Shown: positions 17,163 to 26,300, numbered from the stretch's first letter. The stretch is DNA of 64,000 bases from Massilia aurea (GCF_014200505.1 NZ_JACHBX010000001.1:124001-188000), one strand, 5' to 3'. Numbers and translations are program-made. The notes: generated by a model from the sequence alone, not told the origin.

Positions 17163-17938
17163 TGTGCTTTACCGGGGGCGTCAGGGCCCGTGCCCCTGCG
17201 CTTCTGTCCGCGCTGCTGGTGGGACTCTTGATCGCGGTCCCGGCCGCGGCCCAGAACCAGGATTTGCTGGCCGGCGTGCTGCCCGGCGCCACGTCCACCA
17301 GTGCCGGCATGAGCGTCAAGTCGCAGATCCTGGTGCTCATGACGCTGCTCGGGCTGCTGCCCGTGATGGTCATGATGATGACCTGCTTCACGCGCTTCGT
17401 GATCGTGCTGTCGCTGCTGCGCCAGGCCCTCGGCCTGCAGCAGGGCCTGCCCACCCGGATCATTACCGGCATCGCCCTGATCCTGACCATCCTCGTGATG
17501 CGCCCCGTCGGCGAGCAGGTCTGGACCCAGGCTTTTCTACCGTACGACCAGGACAAGATCGGCCTCGAAACCGCGCTGCGTATCGCCGAACAGCCTGTCT
17601 CGCGCTTCATGCTGGCCCAGACCAGCAAGGCGTCGCTGGCGCAGGTCGCCCGCCTGGCCGGCGAATCGACGGCCCAGCCACCGCAGCAGCACAGTTTCCC
17701 GGTCAAGCTGGCCGCGTTCGTGCTGTCCGAACTGAAGACCGCGTTCCAGATCGGCGCCATGCTGTTCATCCCGTTTCTGATCATCGACCTGGTGGTCTCG
17801 TCGGTGCTGATGGCGATGGGCATGATGATGCTCTCGCCCCTCGTCATTTCCCTGCCGTTCAAGCTGCTGCTGTTCGTGCTGGTCGATGGCTGGACGCTCA
17901 CGGTGAGCACACTCGTTGGCAGCATCCATGCGTACTAG
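17159..17938 (+). CDS. fliP: Flagellar export gate protein FliP
   Basis: FliP builds the core of the export gate. The 259-residue product has a cleavable signal peptide (LLSALLVGLLIAVPAAAQ), the hallmark 'MTCFTRFVIVLSLLRQALGLQQGLPTRIITGIALILTI', and the second conserved block 'FVLSELKTAFQIGAMLFIPFLIIDLVVSSVLMAMGMMMLSP', ending 'LVDGWTLTVSTLVGSI'. The gene follows fliN with ATGA overlap. Confidence 0.97.
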   Translation: MMCFTGGVRARAPALLSALLVGLLIAVPAAAQNQDLLAGVLPGATSTSAGMSVKSQILVLMTLLGLLPVMVMMMTCFTRFVIVLSLLRQALGLQQGLPTRIITGIALILTILVMRPVGEQVWTQAFLPYDQDKIGLETALRIAEQPVSRFMLAQTSKASLAQVARLAGESTAQPPQQHSFPVKLAAFVLSELKTAFQIGAMLFIPFLIIDLVVSSVLMAMGMMMLSPLVISLPFKLLLFVLVDGWTLTVSTLVGSIHAY

Positions 17939-17971
17939 TATCAAACCCGGCCTGGCCACGGGAGAATCGCG

Positions 17972-18241
17972 ATGAGTCCCGATATCGCCGTCGACCTCGT
18001 GGTCGAGGCCCTGCAGATCGTCATGCTGATGGTGATGGTGCTGGTGATCCCGGGCCTGCTGGTCGGCCTGCTGGTGGCGCTGGTGCAGGCGGCCACCCAG
18101 ATCAACGAACAGACGCTGAGTTTTTTGCCACGCCTGCTGGTCACGCTGCTGGCCGTGATCCTGGCCGGCCACTGGATGACAACGACGCTGATGGATTACT
18201 GCGTCTCGGTGTTCCAGCGCGCGGCAACGCTCGTTGGCTAG
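17972..18241 (+). CDS. fliQ: Flagellar export gate protein FliQ
   Basis: The 89-residue product has the two TM helices and 'ALVQAATQINEQTLSFLPRL' motif that define FliQ. It stands between fliP and fliR; ribosome site GGGAGAATCGCG precedes the ATG. Confidence 0.96.
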   Translation: MSPDIAVDLVVEALQIVMLMVMVLVIPGLLVGLLVALVQAATQINEQTLSFLPRLLVTLLAVILAGHWMTTTLMDYCVSVFQRAATLVG

Positions 18242-18257
18242 GGCAGGGCGCGCGCCG

Positions 18258-19037
18258 ATGGAACTGTACGGCTTCCTGATGCCGCTGATCGGCGCCCTGT
18301 GGTGGCCGTTCTGCCGCATCATGGCGATGATGATCACCGCGCCCGTGCTGGGCGATGGCACGATCCCCATCCCCGTGCGCGCGCTGCTGGCGGTGGTGCT
18401 GTCGTTTCTGATGCTGCCGCTGACGAGCAAGGGCGCGATGCCCGATGCGTTTTCGCTGGCCGGCGTGCTGGCGATGTTCGAGCAGGCCGTGATCGGCGCC
18501 GTCATCGGCCTGGCGCTGCAGTTCGCGATGGCAGCGATCAGCATGCTGGGCTTTCTGGCTTCGAGCCAGATCGGCTTTTCGATGGCGACGATGAACGACC
18601 CGGTCAATGGCCAGGCGTCGGATGTGATTTCCAGCCTGATGGCGCTGGTGGCGATGCTGGTGTTCTTCGCCATCGATGCGCATCTGGTGCTGGTGGCCGT
18701 GCTGGGCCAGAGTTTCCTGGCCTGGCCGGTGGGCGGCGGCTTGCAGCCGATGCTGCTCGAAGCCGTGGCGCTGAACCTGAGCTGGGTATTTGCCGCCGCG
18801 ATCCTGCTGGCGCTGCCGCTCGTGTTTTCCACGGTGGTGGTGCAGATCGGCTTTGGTTTTCTGAACCGTGTCGCGCCCAGTCTGAACCTGTTTTCACTGG
18901 GTTTTTCGCTGGTGACGATTTTTGGCTTGCTGATGCTGATCCAGCTGGTGCGCTTCATCCCGGAGCACTACATCGCGATGACCAACCAGGTGCTGGAAAT
19001 GCTGACCGAACAAATGAGGCTGGCCCATGGCCGATAG
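18258..19037 (+). CDS. fliR: Flagellar export gate protein FliR
   Basis: FliR completes the FliPQR gate. The 259-residue, six-TM product has 'FCRIMAMMITAPVLGDGTIPIPVRALLAVVLSFLMLP' and 'LALQFAMAAISMLGFLASSQIGFSMATMNDPV', typical of FliR. I use the ATG at 18258, which gives family length with a GGG/AGGG-rich ribosome site; an in-frame TTG lies 24 nt upstream. It overlaps flhB by 11 nt. Confidence 0.95.
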   Translation: MELYGFLMPLIGALWWPFCRIMAMMITAPVLGDGTIPIPVRALLAVVLSFLMLPLTSKGAMPDAFSLAGVLAMFEQAVIGAVIGLALQFAMAAISMLGFLASSQIGFSMATMNDPVNGQASDVISSLMALVAMLVFFAIDAHLVLVAVLGQSFLAWPVGGGLQPMLLEAVALNLSWVFAAAILLALPLVFSTVVVQIGFGFLNRVAPSLNLFSLGFSLVTIFGLLMLIQLVRFIPEHYIAMTNQVLEMLTEQMRLAHGR

Positions 19038-20163
19038 CAGCAGCGGCGACAAGACCGAAAAACCCTCGGCGCAAAAGCTCAAGAAAGCGCGCGACGAGGG
19101 GCAGGTAGCGCGTTCGCGCGACCTGGCGACGGCGGTCGGCATCCTGATCAGTCTGAAGGTCTTCATGCTGATGCTGCCCGGTTACCTGGACGACATGCGC
19201 CACCTGTTTCGCCTCGTGTTCGTGCCGCTGGGCGAAGCGGGCGACCTGGAAAACGCGATGTCGACCGTGTTTTCGTCAGCGTTGCTGCTGCTCGTGCACA
19301 TGGTGTTGCCATTGCTGGCTGTGCCGCTGGCGATCGTCATTGCCGGCGCGATCCCGGGCGGCATCGTTGCCAGCGGCAAGAACCTGGCGCCGAAGTTCAG
19401 CCGCCTCAATCCGCTGACCAATCTGGGCAACCTGTTCAAGCAGAAGCACTGGGTGGGCTTTTTGACGTCGGCGGCCAAGGCGATCGTGCTGGGCATCGTG
19501 CTGTGGCATGTCTCGAACGGCAGCATCAAGGGCTATATCGAGTTGCAGCGCATGCCGCTGGACGTTGCCATCGGCGCCGGCGGCACGCTGGTGTTCGACG
19601 CGCTGATGGCGCTGGTGGCGGTGTTCATCCTGTTCGCGCTGATCGACGTGCCGGTGCAGAGTTTTCTCTTCATGCGCAACCAGCGCATGAGCAAGCAGGA
19701 CATCAAGGAAGAGCACAAGAGCAGCGAAGGCCGCCCGGAAATCAAGCAGCGCATCCGCCAGCTGCAACACCAGCTGGCCCAGCGCAGCGTGCGCAAATCG
19801 GTGCCGACGGCTGACGTCGTGATCGTCAATCCCGAGCATTATGCGGTGGCGCTCAAGTACGACGTCGACCGCGCCGAGGCGCCGTTCGTGGTGGCGAAGG
19901 GCGTCGACGAAATGGCGTTGTTCATCCGCCGGATCGCCATCGAAAACCGGCTCGAGGTGGTGGAGCTGCCGCCGCTGGCGCGCGCCATCTATCACACGAG
20001 CCAGGTGCAGCAGCAGATTCCCGCGCCGCTGTACCAGGCCGTGTCGCAAGTGCTGAATTATGTTTTACAACTGAATGCGTTCCGTGCAGGCAGGCGCCAG
20101 GCGCCGCCGCGGTTCCCCAACGAGGTGGTCGTACCACCGCACCTGAGTGAGGCTCAAGCATGA
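19027..20163 (+). CDS. flhB: Flagellar export switch protein FlhB (NPEH variant)
   Basis: FlhB switches export from hook to filament substrates after self-cleavage. The 378-residue product has the N-terminal 'DKTEKPSAQKLKKARDEGQVARSRDL', four TM segments and the cytoplasmic domain with the cleavage site 'VIVNPEHYAVALKYD'. The usual NPTH is NPEH here (Asn268-Pro269-Glu270-His271). The catalytic Asn-Pro pair is kept. The C-terminus is extended by ~25 residues ('RRQAPPRFPNEVVVPPHLSEAQA'). Stop overlaps flhA start (ATGA). Confidence 0.95.
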   Translation: MADSSSGDKTEKPSAQKLKKARDEGQVARSRDLATAVGILISLKVFMLMLPGYLDDMRHLFRLVFVPLGEAGDLENAMSTVFSSALLLLVHMVLPLLAVPLAIVIAGAIPGGIVASGKNLAPKFSRLNPLTNLGNLFKQKHWVGFLTSAAKAIVLGIVLWHVSNGSIKGYIELQRMPLDVAIGAGGTLVFDALMALVAVFILFALIDVPVQSFLFMRNQRMSKQDIKEEHKSSEGRPEIKQRIRQLQHQLAQRSVRKSVPTADVVIVNPEHYAVALKYDVDRAEAPFVVAKGVDEMALFIRRIAIENRLEVVELPPLARAIYHTSQVQQQIPAPLYQAVSQVLNYVLQLNAFRAGRRQAPPRFPNEVVVPPHLSEAQA

Positions 20164-22262
20164 CCGTGACGAATACCTTCAACGCCTTCGTGGGAGAGCT
20201 GCGCCGCCACAAGTTCGCCGCGCCCGTGTTCCTGATCGCGCTCTTGGGCATGATCATCCTGCCGCTGCCGCCGATCCTGCTCGACGTGCTGTTCACGTTC
20301 AACATCGTGCTGTCGCTGATCGTGATCCTGGTGGCCGTGACGGCCAAGCGCCCGCTCGACTTCTCGGTGTTCCCGACCGTGATCCTGGGCACGACCCTGA
20401 TGCGCCTGGCACTGAACGTGGCCTCGACCCGCGTCGTCCTGCTGCACGGCCACGAAGGCACGCATGCAGCCGGCCAGGTCATCGAATCGTTCGGCAACGT
20501 CGTCATCGGCGGCAATTTCGTCGTCGGCCTGGTGGTGTTCGTGATCCTGATGATCATCAACTTCATCGTCGTGACCAAGGGCGCCGAGCGCATCTCGGAA
20601 GTCTCGGCCCGCTTCACGCTCGATGCGCTGCCGGGCAAGCAGATGGCGATCGACGCCGACCTGAATGCCGGCCTGGTCAACCAGGAGCAGGCGACCACGC
20701 GGCGCAAGGACGTCGCGGCCGAAGCCGACTTTTACGGCGCGATGGACGGCGCCTCCAAATTCGTGCGCGGCGACGCCATTGCCTCGATCCTGATCCTGAT
20801 CATCAACCTGATCGGCGGCGTCGCCATCGGCGCGCTGATGCACGACCTGCCGCTGGGCGACGCGTTCCGCGTGTATGCGCTGCTCACGATCGGCGATGGC
20901 CTGGTGGGCCAGATCCCGGCGCTGCTGCTGTCGGCCGCCGCCGCGATCCTGGTCACGCGCATCGGCGAGTCGGGCGACCTCGAAGACCAGGTCAGCCAGC
21001 AATTGCTGGCCCGGCCGGGTGTGCTGTACTCGGCCGCCGGCGTGATGATGATCCTTGCGATCGTGCCGGGCATGCCGTGGTGGTTCTTCACGGTGGCCGC
21101 CGGCGTGCTGGCCTGGGTCGGTTGGACGATGGCCAAACGCATCGGCGCGCCGGACGTGGCGGGCGTGGCAAAGATCGAAGCGGCGCTGCGCGACGACCGC
21201 GTGCCCGAACTCGATTGGCAGGCGCTGCCGGTCGTGCAGGCAGTGACGGTGGCAGTGGGCTACAAGCTGGTGGGCATGATCGACCGCGCCCAGGCCGAGC
21301 CGCTGGCCAAGCGCATCAAGGGCGTGCGCCAGAGCCTGTCGGAGCAGATGGGGATGCTGCTGCCGGCGATCTCGGTGCGCGACGACCTGGCGCTGCGTCC
21401 GACGCAATACGCGATCAGCCTGTCGGGCACTGTCGTGGCCGAGGCCGAAGTCATGCCCGACCATCTGCTGGCGATCCCGTCGCCGAACGTGTACGGCGAA
21501 CTCGATGGCATCCCCGGCATCGAGCCCGCGTACGGGATGGCGATCACGTGGATCCTGCCCGAGCAGAAAGCCCACGCGCTGGGCCTGGGCTACCAGGTGG
21601 TCGAAGTGCCGAGCGCGATTGCCACGCACGTGTCGAAAGTGGTGCGCGAATACCTGCACGAACTGTTCCGCCACGAAGACGTGCCAGCGATCCTGGAACG
21701 CCTGACGGCGCTGTCGCCCAAGCTGGCCGCAGCGCTCGACAAGGCGCTCACTCACACCCAGCTGCTGCGCGTGTTCCGCGTGCTGCTCACCGAAGGCGTC
21801 TCACTGAAGGACATCGTGGTGATCGCCACCACGCTGCTCGACAGCTCGGAGACAACCAAGGATCCGATCCTGCTGGCGGCCGAAGTGCGCTGCGCGCTGC
21901 GGCGCCAGATCGTCTCGACGCTGTTTGGCAAGAAGAAGGACATGCCGGCCTTTAACCTGTCGGCCGAACTGGAAAACATGCTGCTTGGCTCGCTGAACCA
22001 GGCGCGCCAGAACGGCGGCGGCAAGGTCGCGCTCGACAACTACCCGATCGATCCGCAACTGCTGGCGCAACTACAGATCAATATGCCGGTTGCGCGCGAG
22101 CAGATGAAGGGCCAGCACACGCCGCCGCTGCTGCTCGTGCTGCCACAGGTGCGGCCATTGCTGGCCCGTTATGCGCGGCTGTTCGCACCGGGCCTGCACG
22201 TGCTGTCGTACAACGAGATCCCCGAAAACCGCGACGTGTCGATCGTCGGCACGGTGGGCTGA
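20160..22262 (+). CDS. flhA: Flagellar export gate protein FlhA
   Basis: FlhA is the major export-gate protein, binding chaperone-substrate complexes. The 700-residue product has eight N-terminal TM segments, the FHIPEP signature region ('RISEVSARFTLDALPGKQMAIDADLNAGLVNQEQATTRRKDVAAEADFYGAMDGASKFVRGDAIAS') and the four-subdomain cytoplasmic part ending 'PENRDVSIVGTVG'. Full length. It ends the plus-strand operon; the stop directly abuts the convergent MFS gene. Confidence 0.97.
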   Translation: MTVTNTFNAFVGELRRHKFAAPVFLIALLGMIILPLPPILLDVLFTFNIVLSLIVILVAVTAKRPLDFSVFPTVILGTTLMRLALNVASTRVVLLHGHEGTHAAGQVIESFGNVVIGGNFVVGLVVFVILMIINFIVVTKGAERISEVSARFTLDALPGKQMAIDADLNAGLVNQEQATTRRKDVAAEADFYGAMDGASKFVRGDAIASILILIINLIGGVAIGALMHDLPLGDAFRVYALLTIGDGLVGQIPALLLSAAAAILVTRIGESGDLEDQVSQQLLARPGVLYSAAGVMMILAIVPGMPWWFFTVAAGVLAWVGWTMAKRIGAPDVAGVAKIEAALRDDRVPELDWQALPVVQAVTVAVGYKLVGMIDRAQAEPLAKRIKGVRQSLSEQMGMLLPAISVRDDLALRPTQYAISLSGTVVAEAEVMPDHLLAIPSPNVYGELDGIPGIEPAYGMAITWILPEQKAHALGLGYQVVEVPSAIATHVSKVVREYLHELFRHEDVPAILERLTALSPKLAAALDKALTHTQLLRVFRVLLTEGVSLKDIVVIATTLLDSSETTKDPILLAAEVRCALRRQIVSTLFGKKKDMPAFNLSAELENMLLGSLNQARQNGGGKVALDNYPIDPQLLAQLQINMPVAREQMKGQHTPPLLLVLPQVRPLLARYARLFAPGLHVLSYNEIPENRDVSIVGTVG

Positions 22263-23888
22263 TCAACCCTTGGCGACGAGGCGTCGCGTGATCACCGGGC
22301 CGTCCGGCCCCAGGTGAAACGCCAGCTTGCGTTCGCGCAGCGCGGCGTCGCCCGCGGTGGCGCGGTCGAAGCGGCGCAGGTGCTCGGTCCAGGACGGATC
22401 GATGATCTGTTCGGTGAATAATCCCGGATCGCTGACGTCGCGCAGCAAGGTCCAGCTCAGCGCGCCCTGGCGCAGGCGCGCGCGCCGGCTCAGCTCCATC
22501 AGCGCCATGAAGGCTTCGGTGCGCTCCGGGTCGATCCGGTATTCCACTGTCAGCACGAGGCGCCCGCCATCCTGCAGCGGCGAGAGCGACGGCGCCAGCG
22601 CCTTGAGCGCCGACGATGGCGTCATGTCTTCGAGCAGTTCGCGGTCCTGAATCAGGCGCAGTACGAGCGCCATCACGACCACGCTGCTGCCGGCCGCATA
22701 CAACAGGCTGTGCTGCACGCTGTCGAGCGTCGCCACCTGGCCCCAGGCCGCGGCGCCCGTTGCGCTCGCGCCCATCAGGGCCATCTGGTAGATCGACATC
22801 CCGCGCGCCCGCACCCAGTCGGGCAGGGCCATCTGCATCGACACGCTCAGCGAATTGGCCGACACGATGAAGGCCATCCCCGACAGCCACATCGCGCTAG
22901 AGGTCAGCACCACGTTCGTGCTGACGGCCGCCACCGCGATCATCGCCGCCGACAGCACGGTGCTGCCCATGACGAGCGTGTCGCGGCTGAACGCCTGGCG
23001 CATGCGCGGCAGGAAGAACACGGCGCTGATCGCGCCACCGCCCATGCAGGCCAGCAGCAGCGTGAACACGCCAGCGCCGCCGCCACCCTGGGCGCGCGCG
23101 ACCAGCGGCAGCAGCGCCATCAGCGCGGTGGAGTGGAAGAACGACGCCGCCACCCGCGCCAGCACCGCCTTCACGCGGTTGGAGTGGCGCGCAAACTGCA
23201 GGCCGACGCGCATCGCGCCGCCGATTCGTTCACGGCCCAGCGGACTTGGTACGTGCGTGCGACGCCAGCGCATGATCACGAAGCCCGAGATCACCGACAG
23301 CACCGCATTGAGCACGAATACATATGCGCTGCCCAGGCTGGCGATGATGGCGCCGGCCGCCAGCGGCCCGGCGATGCGCGACGCGTTCATCGCCACGCCA
23401 TTCAAGGCCAGCGCCGCCGGCAGCTGCGCGCGCGGCACGAGCTCGGGAACGATCGCCGAGAACACGGGCCAGCGCATGGCCAAGCCAATGCCGTTGGCAA
23501 ACGTTAGCGCGAGCAGCACCGGCGGCGTGATGGCGTCGGCCAGGATCACCGCGCACAGGATCGTGGCCACGACGGCGACCCAGAACTGCGTGATGATGAA
23601 GTAGCGCCGCCGGTCGAGGATGTCGGCCAGCGCGCCGCTCGGCAGCCCGAGCAAAAACACGGGCAGCATCGATGCGGTCTGCACCAGCGCGACCCAGATC
23701 GGCGCGGTCGTCAGCGACGTCATCATCCAGGCGGCCGCCACGTCGTTCATCCACATGCAGGTGTTGGCGATCAGCCAGGTCAGCCACAGCATGCGAAACA
23801 CGGGGGCGCGCATCGGCCCGAATGCCGACGGCGGCGGCGCGGCATCGTTGGCCGAGGACGCCGGAAGGGGAGGCAGGGGCAACTTCAT
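22263..23888 (-). CDS. MFS transporter with C-terminal monooxygenase-like (ABM-fold) extension
   Basis: The first ~400 of 541 residues form a 12-TM major facilitator ('MRAPVFRMLWLTWLIANTCMWMND', 'LPSGALADILDRRRYFI', 'RPLA/GPLAAGAIIASLG'), matching the 'transmembrane secretion effector' family (PF05977-like, enterobactin-exporter relatives). The last ~100 residues ('GGRLVLTVEYRIDPERTEAFMALMELSRRARLRQGALSWTLLRD', 'EQIIDPSWTEHLRRFDR') look like a dimeric alpha-beta barrel of the antibiotic-biosynthesis monooxygenase type. Start at MKLPLPPLP gives the family N-terminus. It is convergent to flhA with no gap; the substrate is unknown. Confidence 0.8.
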   Translation of the reverse strand: MKLPLPPLPASSANDAAPPPSAFGPMRAPVFRMLWLTWLIANTCMWMNDVAAAWMMTSLTTAPIWVALVQTASMLPVFLLGLPSGALADILDRRRYFIITQFWVAVVATILCAVILADAITPPVLLALTFANGIGLAMRWPVFSAIVPELVPRAQLPAALALNGVAMNASRIAGPLAAGAIIASLGSAYVFVLNAVLSVISGFVIMRWRRTHVPSPLGRERIGGAMRVGLQFARHSNRVKAVLARVAASFFHSTALMALLPLVARAQGGGGAGVFTLLLACMGGGAISAVFFLPRMRQAFSRDTLVMGSTVLSAAMIAVAAVSTNVVLTSSAMWLSGMAFIVSANSLSVSMQMALPDWVRARGMSIYQMALMGASATGAAAWGQVATLDSVQHSLLYAAGSSVVVMALVLRLIQDRELLEDMTPSSALKALAPSLSPLQDGGRLVLTVEYRIDPERTEAFMALMELSRRARLRQGALSWTLLRDVSDPGLFTEQIIDPSWTEHLRRFDRATAGDAALRERKLAFHLGPDGPVITRRLVAKG

Positions 23889-24023
23889 GCAGATGGGCTC
23901 ATCGGAAACAGGGGCGATGGCCGCGAGCGTATGCAACGTGTCATTGGAAAGGCAGATGCGTGAAGACAACTGCCATTGTAGTCGGCGCAGCGCCGATGGC
24001 GGCGCGCAGGTCAGTCCGGTCTG

Positions 24024-24872
24024 TCAGCCGCGTGCGCGCTGCGCAGGCAGCAGCAGCGCCAGTTCGGCCACGGCGCGAAACACGGCCGGCGTCAGCGCTT
24101 GCGCCGCTTCTTCGGCATTGGCGATCATCGCGTGACTGCGTCCGGGGGGCAGGGCATCGCGAAAGCCCCAGCGCAGCACCGTCAGGCCCGCCCGCGACAG
24201 CGCCGTTTCGAGTTCGGGCTGCAACCAGCGCAGGCGCGTGAGCGCGCTGGCGTCTGGCGCGCAGACCTCAATCACCAGCCCCTGCGGCGTCGGTTCGACC
24301 TGGATCACGACGGCGCTGCCGTCGGCCAGTTCGAGTTCGAGACACAGCGCAGCGCGCGCACGGCGCCGGCGGCCTGGTGGCTTGTCGGCCTCGTCGGCCA
24401 GCACGGCCAGGTGCTGCGGCGTCTCGCCACCGCCATGGACCGTGAAGCGCCAGGCATCCTGGTGCGTCGCGAGCAGCTGGGGCTGGTGCACGACGTGGCC
24501 CTGTTGCCCCGCAGCGAGCATCGCCGGCGACAAATGCCCGCCCATGTCGGCCAGCGCGCGGCTGGTCAACTGGCTCCCATGATTGCGTACCTGGCTGCGC
24601 CAGGCGCGCGCCAGGCCGGCGGCGTCCTGCTGCTGATAGGCGAGCTGGCGTGCCATCAGCACCTGATCGGGCCGCATCGCCGCGCCGTCCGCACCCGACT
24701 CGGCCGATGGCTGGCCGGCTGCCTGTGGTTCCGGCGCGCGGGGCGCGGAAAACGGCAGCGGCAGCGCATCGGCGCCGCCGGCCAGCACGGCAGCCGGGGC
24801 CACCACGGCGCCGACCTGCAGTGGCGCGAGGACGGGCGGGGGCAGCGCGGCAACGGGGAACATGTGGGCCAT
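24024..24872 (-). CDS. FliK-C-terminal-like protein next to flagellin
   Basis: A 282-residue protein with a Pro/Ala-rich N-terminus and a C-terminal part ('LCLELELADGSAVVIQVEPTPQGLVIEVCAPDASALTRLRWLQPELETALSRAGLTVLRWGFRDALPP') whose beta-strand then helix then 'L..aGL' plan resembles the FliK switch domain. No signal peptide or TM is seen. A role in flagellar assembly is inferred from position and fold pattern only. It could equally be a hypothetical protein unrelated to hook length. ATG at 24872 chosen; TTG at 24887 and ATG at 24863 are alternatives. Confidence 0.5.
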   Translation of the reverse strand: MAHMFPVAALPPPVLAPLQVGAVVAPAAVLAGGADALPLPFSAPRAPEPQAAGQPSAESGADGAAMRPDQVLMARQLAYQQQDAAGLARAWRSQVRNHGSQLTSRALADMGGHLSPAMLAAGQQGHVVHQPQLLATHQDAWRFTVHGGGETPQHLAVLADEADKPPGRRRRARAALCLELELADGSAVVIQVEPTPQGLVIEVCAPDASALTRLRWLQPELETALSRAGLTVLRWGFRDALPPGRSHAMIANAEEAAQALTPAVFRAVAELALLLPAQRARG

Positions 24873-24890
24873 CAGAGTGCCTGTCAAGAA

Positions 24891-24920
24891 TAAAAAAAGG
24901 CCAACCGTGTGGCTGGCCTT
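24891..24920 (-). terminator. Rho-independent terminator of the flagellin gene
   Basis: On the minus strand AAGGCCAGCC-ACAC-GGTTGGCCTT (one mismatch in the stem) runs into seven T residues. It lies 39 bp past the flagellin stop. A second GC-rich inverted repeat (CCCGGG pair, 24930-24951) sits between them. Confidence 0.85.
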
Positions 24921-24958
24921 GGATTTCTAACCCGGGGTGAGGCCCGGGCTTGCGGCCA

Positions 24959-26161
24959 TTATTGCAGCAGGGACATGACCATCGACGACAGGCTGTTCGA
25001 CTGCTTGAGCATTGCGGTACCGGCTTGCAGCAGCATCTGGTTCGACGTCATGCTGGCGCTTTCGGTGGCGAAGTCGACGTCCATGATGCGACCGGCAGCA
25101 GCCTGGGTGTTGCTGCTGACGTTGGCCAGGTTGGTGTTGGCGTGTTCGAGACGGTTGGCGGTTGCACCCAGCGACGAACGGACTGCGCCCAGCGAATCGA
25201 TCGCGGCCTGCAGATTGTCCACAGCCAGATTCGCGCTACCGTCGGCGGTCAACTCGGTACCCGTTACGGTGCTCGCCACGCCAAACGAGTTGTAACGTGA
25301 GCTGATAGTGACCAACGAGGTTTGCATCGAGTTCATCTGGCTCGACAGATCCAGTTCCATGGTCTCGCTGCTCGATGCGCCGATCTGGAAATTCAGCTTG
25401 TCGCTAAATTTGCCGGCACCGCCGATGGCTGCCTCGGATGCAGTGACGCCCGCCAGATAATCGGTTGCAGAGGTTGCTGCGGTATCGGCTTTCCCGGCCG
25501 CTTCCGTCGCTTTGTCAAAAGCGATCTTTGCCGTTGCCATGGTCTGCAGCAGAGCTGCGTCTGGCGCCGCGTTGTAGTTGTGCACTGCAAGCATGTAATC
25601 CTGTGCAGCGCCAGTGCCGGTTGGCGCGTCAGCAGCAGTCGCACCCGGGGTCGAGGTACCAAGGATCGCGTCCGCATTGGCCTTTGCCAGGTTTGCTGCG
25701 GTTGATTTTGCCGTGGCAGCGGTGACATCGGCGGTAACTGCTTTGCTGTTGAGCAGCTTGGCGCCACCGAACGAGGTGTTGCCCACGATGTTGGTCAGTT
25801 CGCTGGCCAGTGCGTCGTATTCCGACTGCATGGCGGTCTTGTCGGCTGCGTTCGACGATGCATCGGCTGCCTGGGTGGCCAGATCCTTCATGCGCACCAG
25901 GATGTTGCTTGCTTCGCCCAGCGCGCCTTCGGCGGTCTGCATCATCGACGTGGCGTTCTGCGTGTTACGCATGGCGACGGCCATGCCGCTGCTCTGTGCT
26001 TTCAGGCGGGTTGCGATCTGCAGGCCGGCAGCATCGTCCATGGCCGAGTTGATGCGGTAGCCGGTCGACAGGCGGGTCATCGAGGTCGACAACGAACCCT
26101 GGTTACGGGAAATCGCGTTTTGTGCGGACAGGGCGGCGTTGTTGGTATGAAGGCTCAGCAT
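24959..26161 (-). CDS. Flagellin (LafA-type)
   Basis: The 400-residue product has the D0/D1 N-terminus (MLSLHTNNAALSAQNA, then 'LSTGYRINSAMDDAAGLQIATRL') and C-terminus ('LQAAIDSLGAVRSSLGATANRLEHANTNLANV', ending 'MLKQSNSLSSMVMSLLQ'). The central variable part (~160-280) is Ala/Thr/Asp-rich. The start at 26161 has AGGAG 6 nt upstream; an in-frame extension of 21 residues would be atypical. A single flagellin gene is visible, close to the export genes. Confidence 0.96.
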   Translation of the reverse strand: MLSLHTNNAALSAQNAISRNQGSLSTSMTRLSTGYRINSAMDDAAGLQIATRLKAQSSGMAVAMRNTQNATSMMQTAEGALGEASNILVRMKDLATQAADASSNAADKTAMQSEYDALASELTNIVGNTSFGGAKLLNSKAVTADVTAATAKSTAANLAKANADAILGTSTPGATAADAPTGTGAAQDYMLAVHNYNAAPDAALLQTMATAKIAFDKATEAAGKADTAATSATDYLAGVTASEAAIGGAGKFSDKLNFQIGASSSETMELDLSSQMNSMQTSLVTISSRYNSFGVASTVTGTELTADGSANLAVDNLQAAIDSLGAVRSSLGATANRLEHANTNLANVSSNTQAAAGRIMDVDFATESASMTSNQMLLQAGTAMLKQSNSLSSMVMSLLQ

Positions 26162-26300
26162 GTTGAACTCCTGAATTAGGTAGGGGGAGAATTCGGTAAT
26201 TTCGAGCGCTTCGTTCGCTCTCATGAGTACAGGGCGACAAATTGCCGCACGGCATTAAATTTATTTTGAAATTTCTTTTTGGCGATGGTTCTGAGTCAGA

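Noticed and set aside
26162-26300. FliA promoter for flagellin
   Set aside because: The best GCCG (GCCGTGCG) has no TAAA at the right distance, so I did not list it although a late-gene promoter is expected here.
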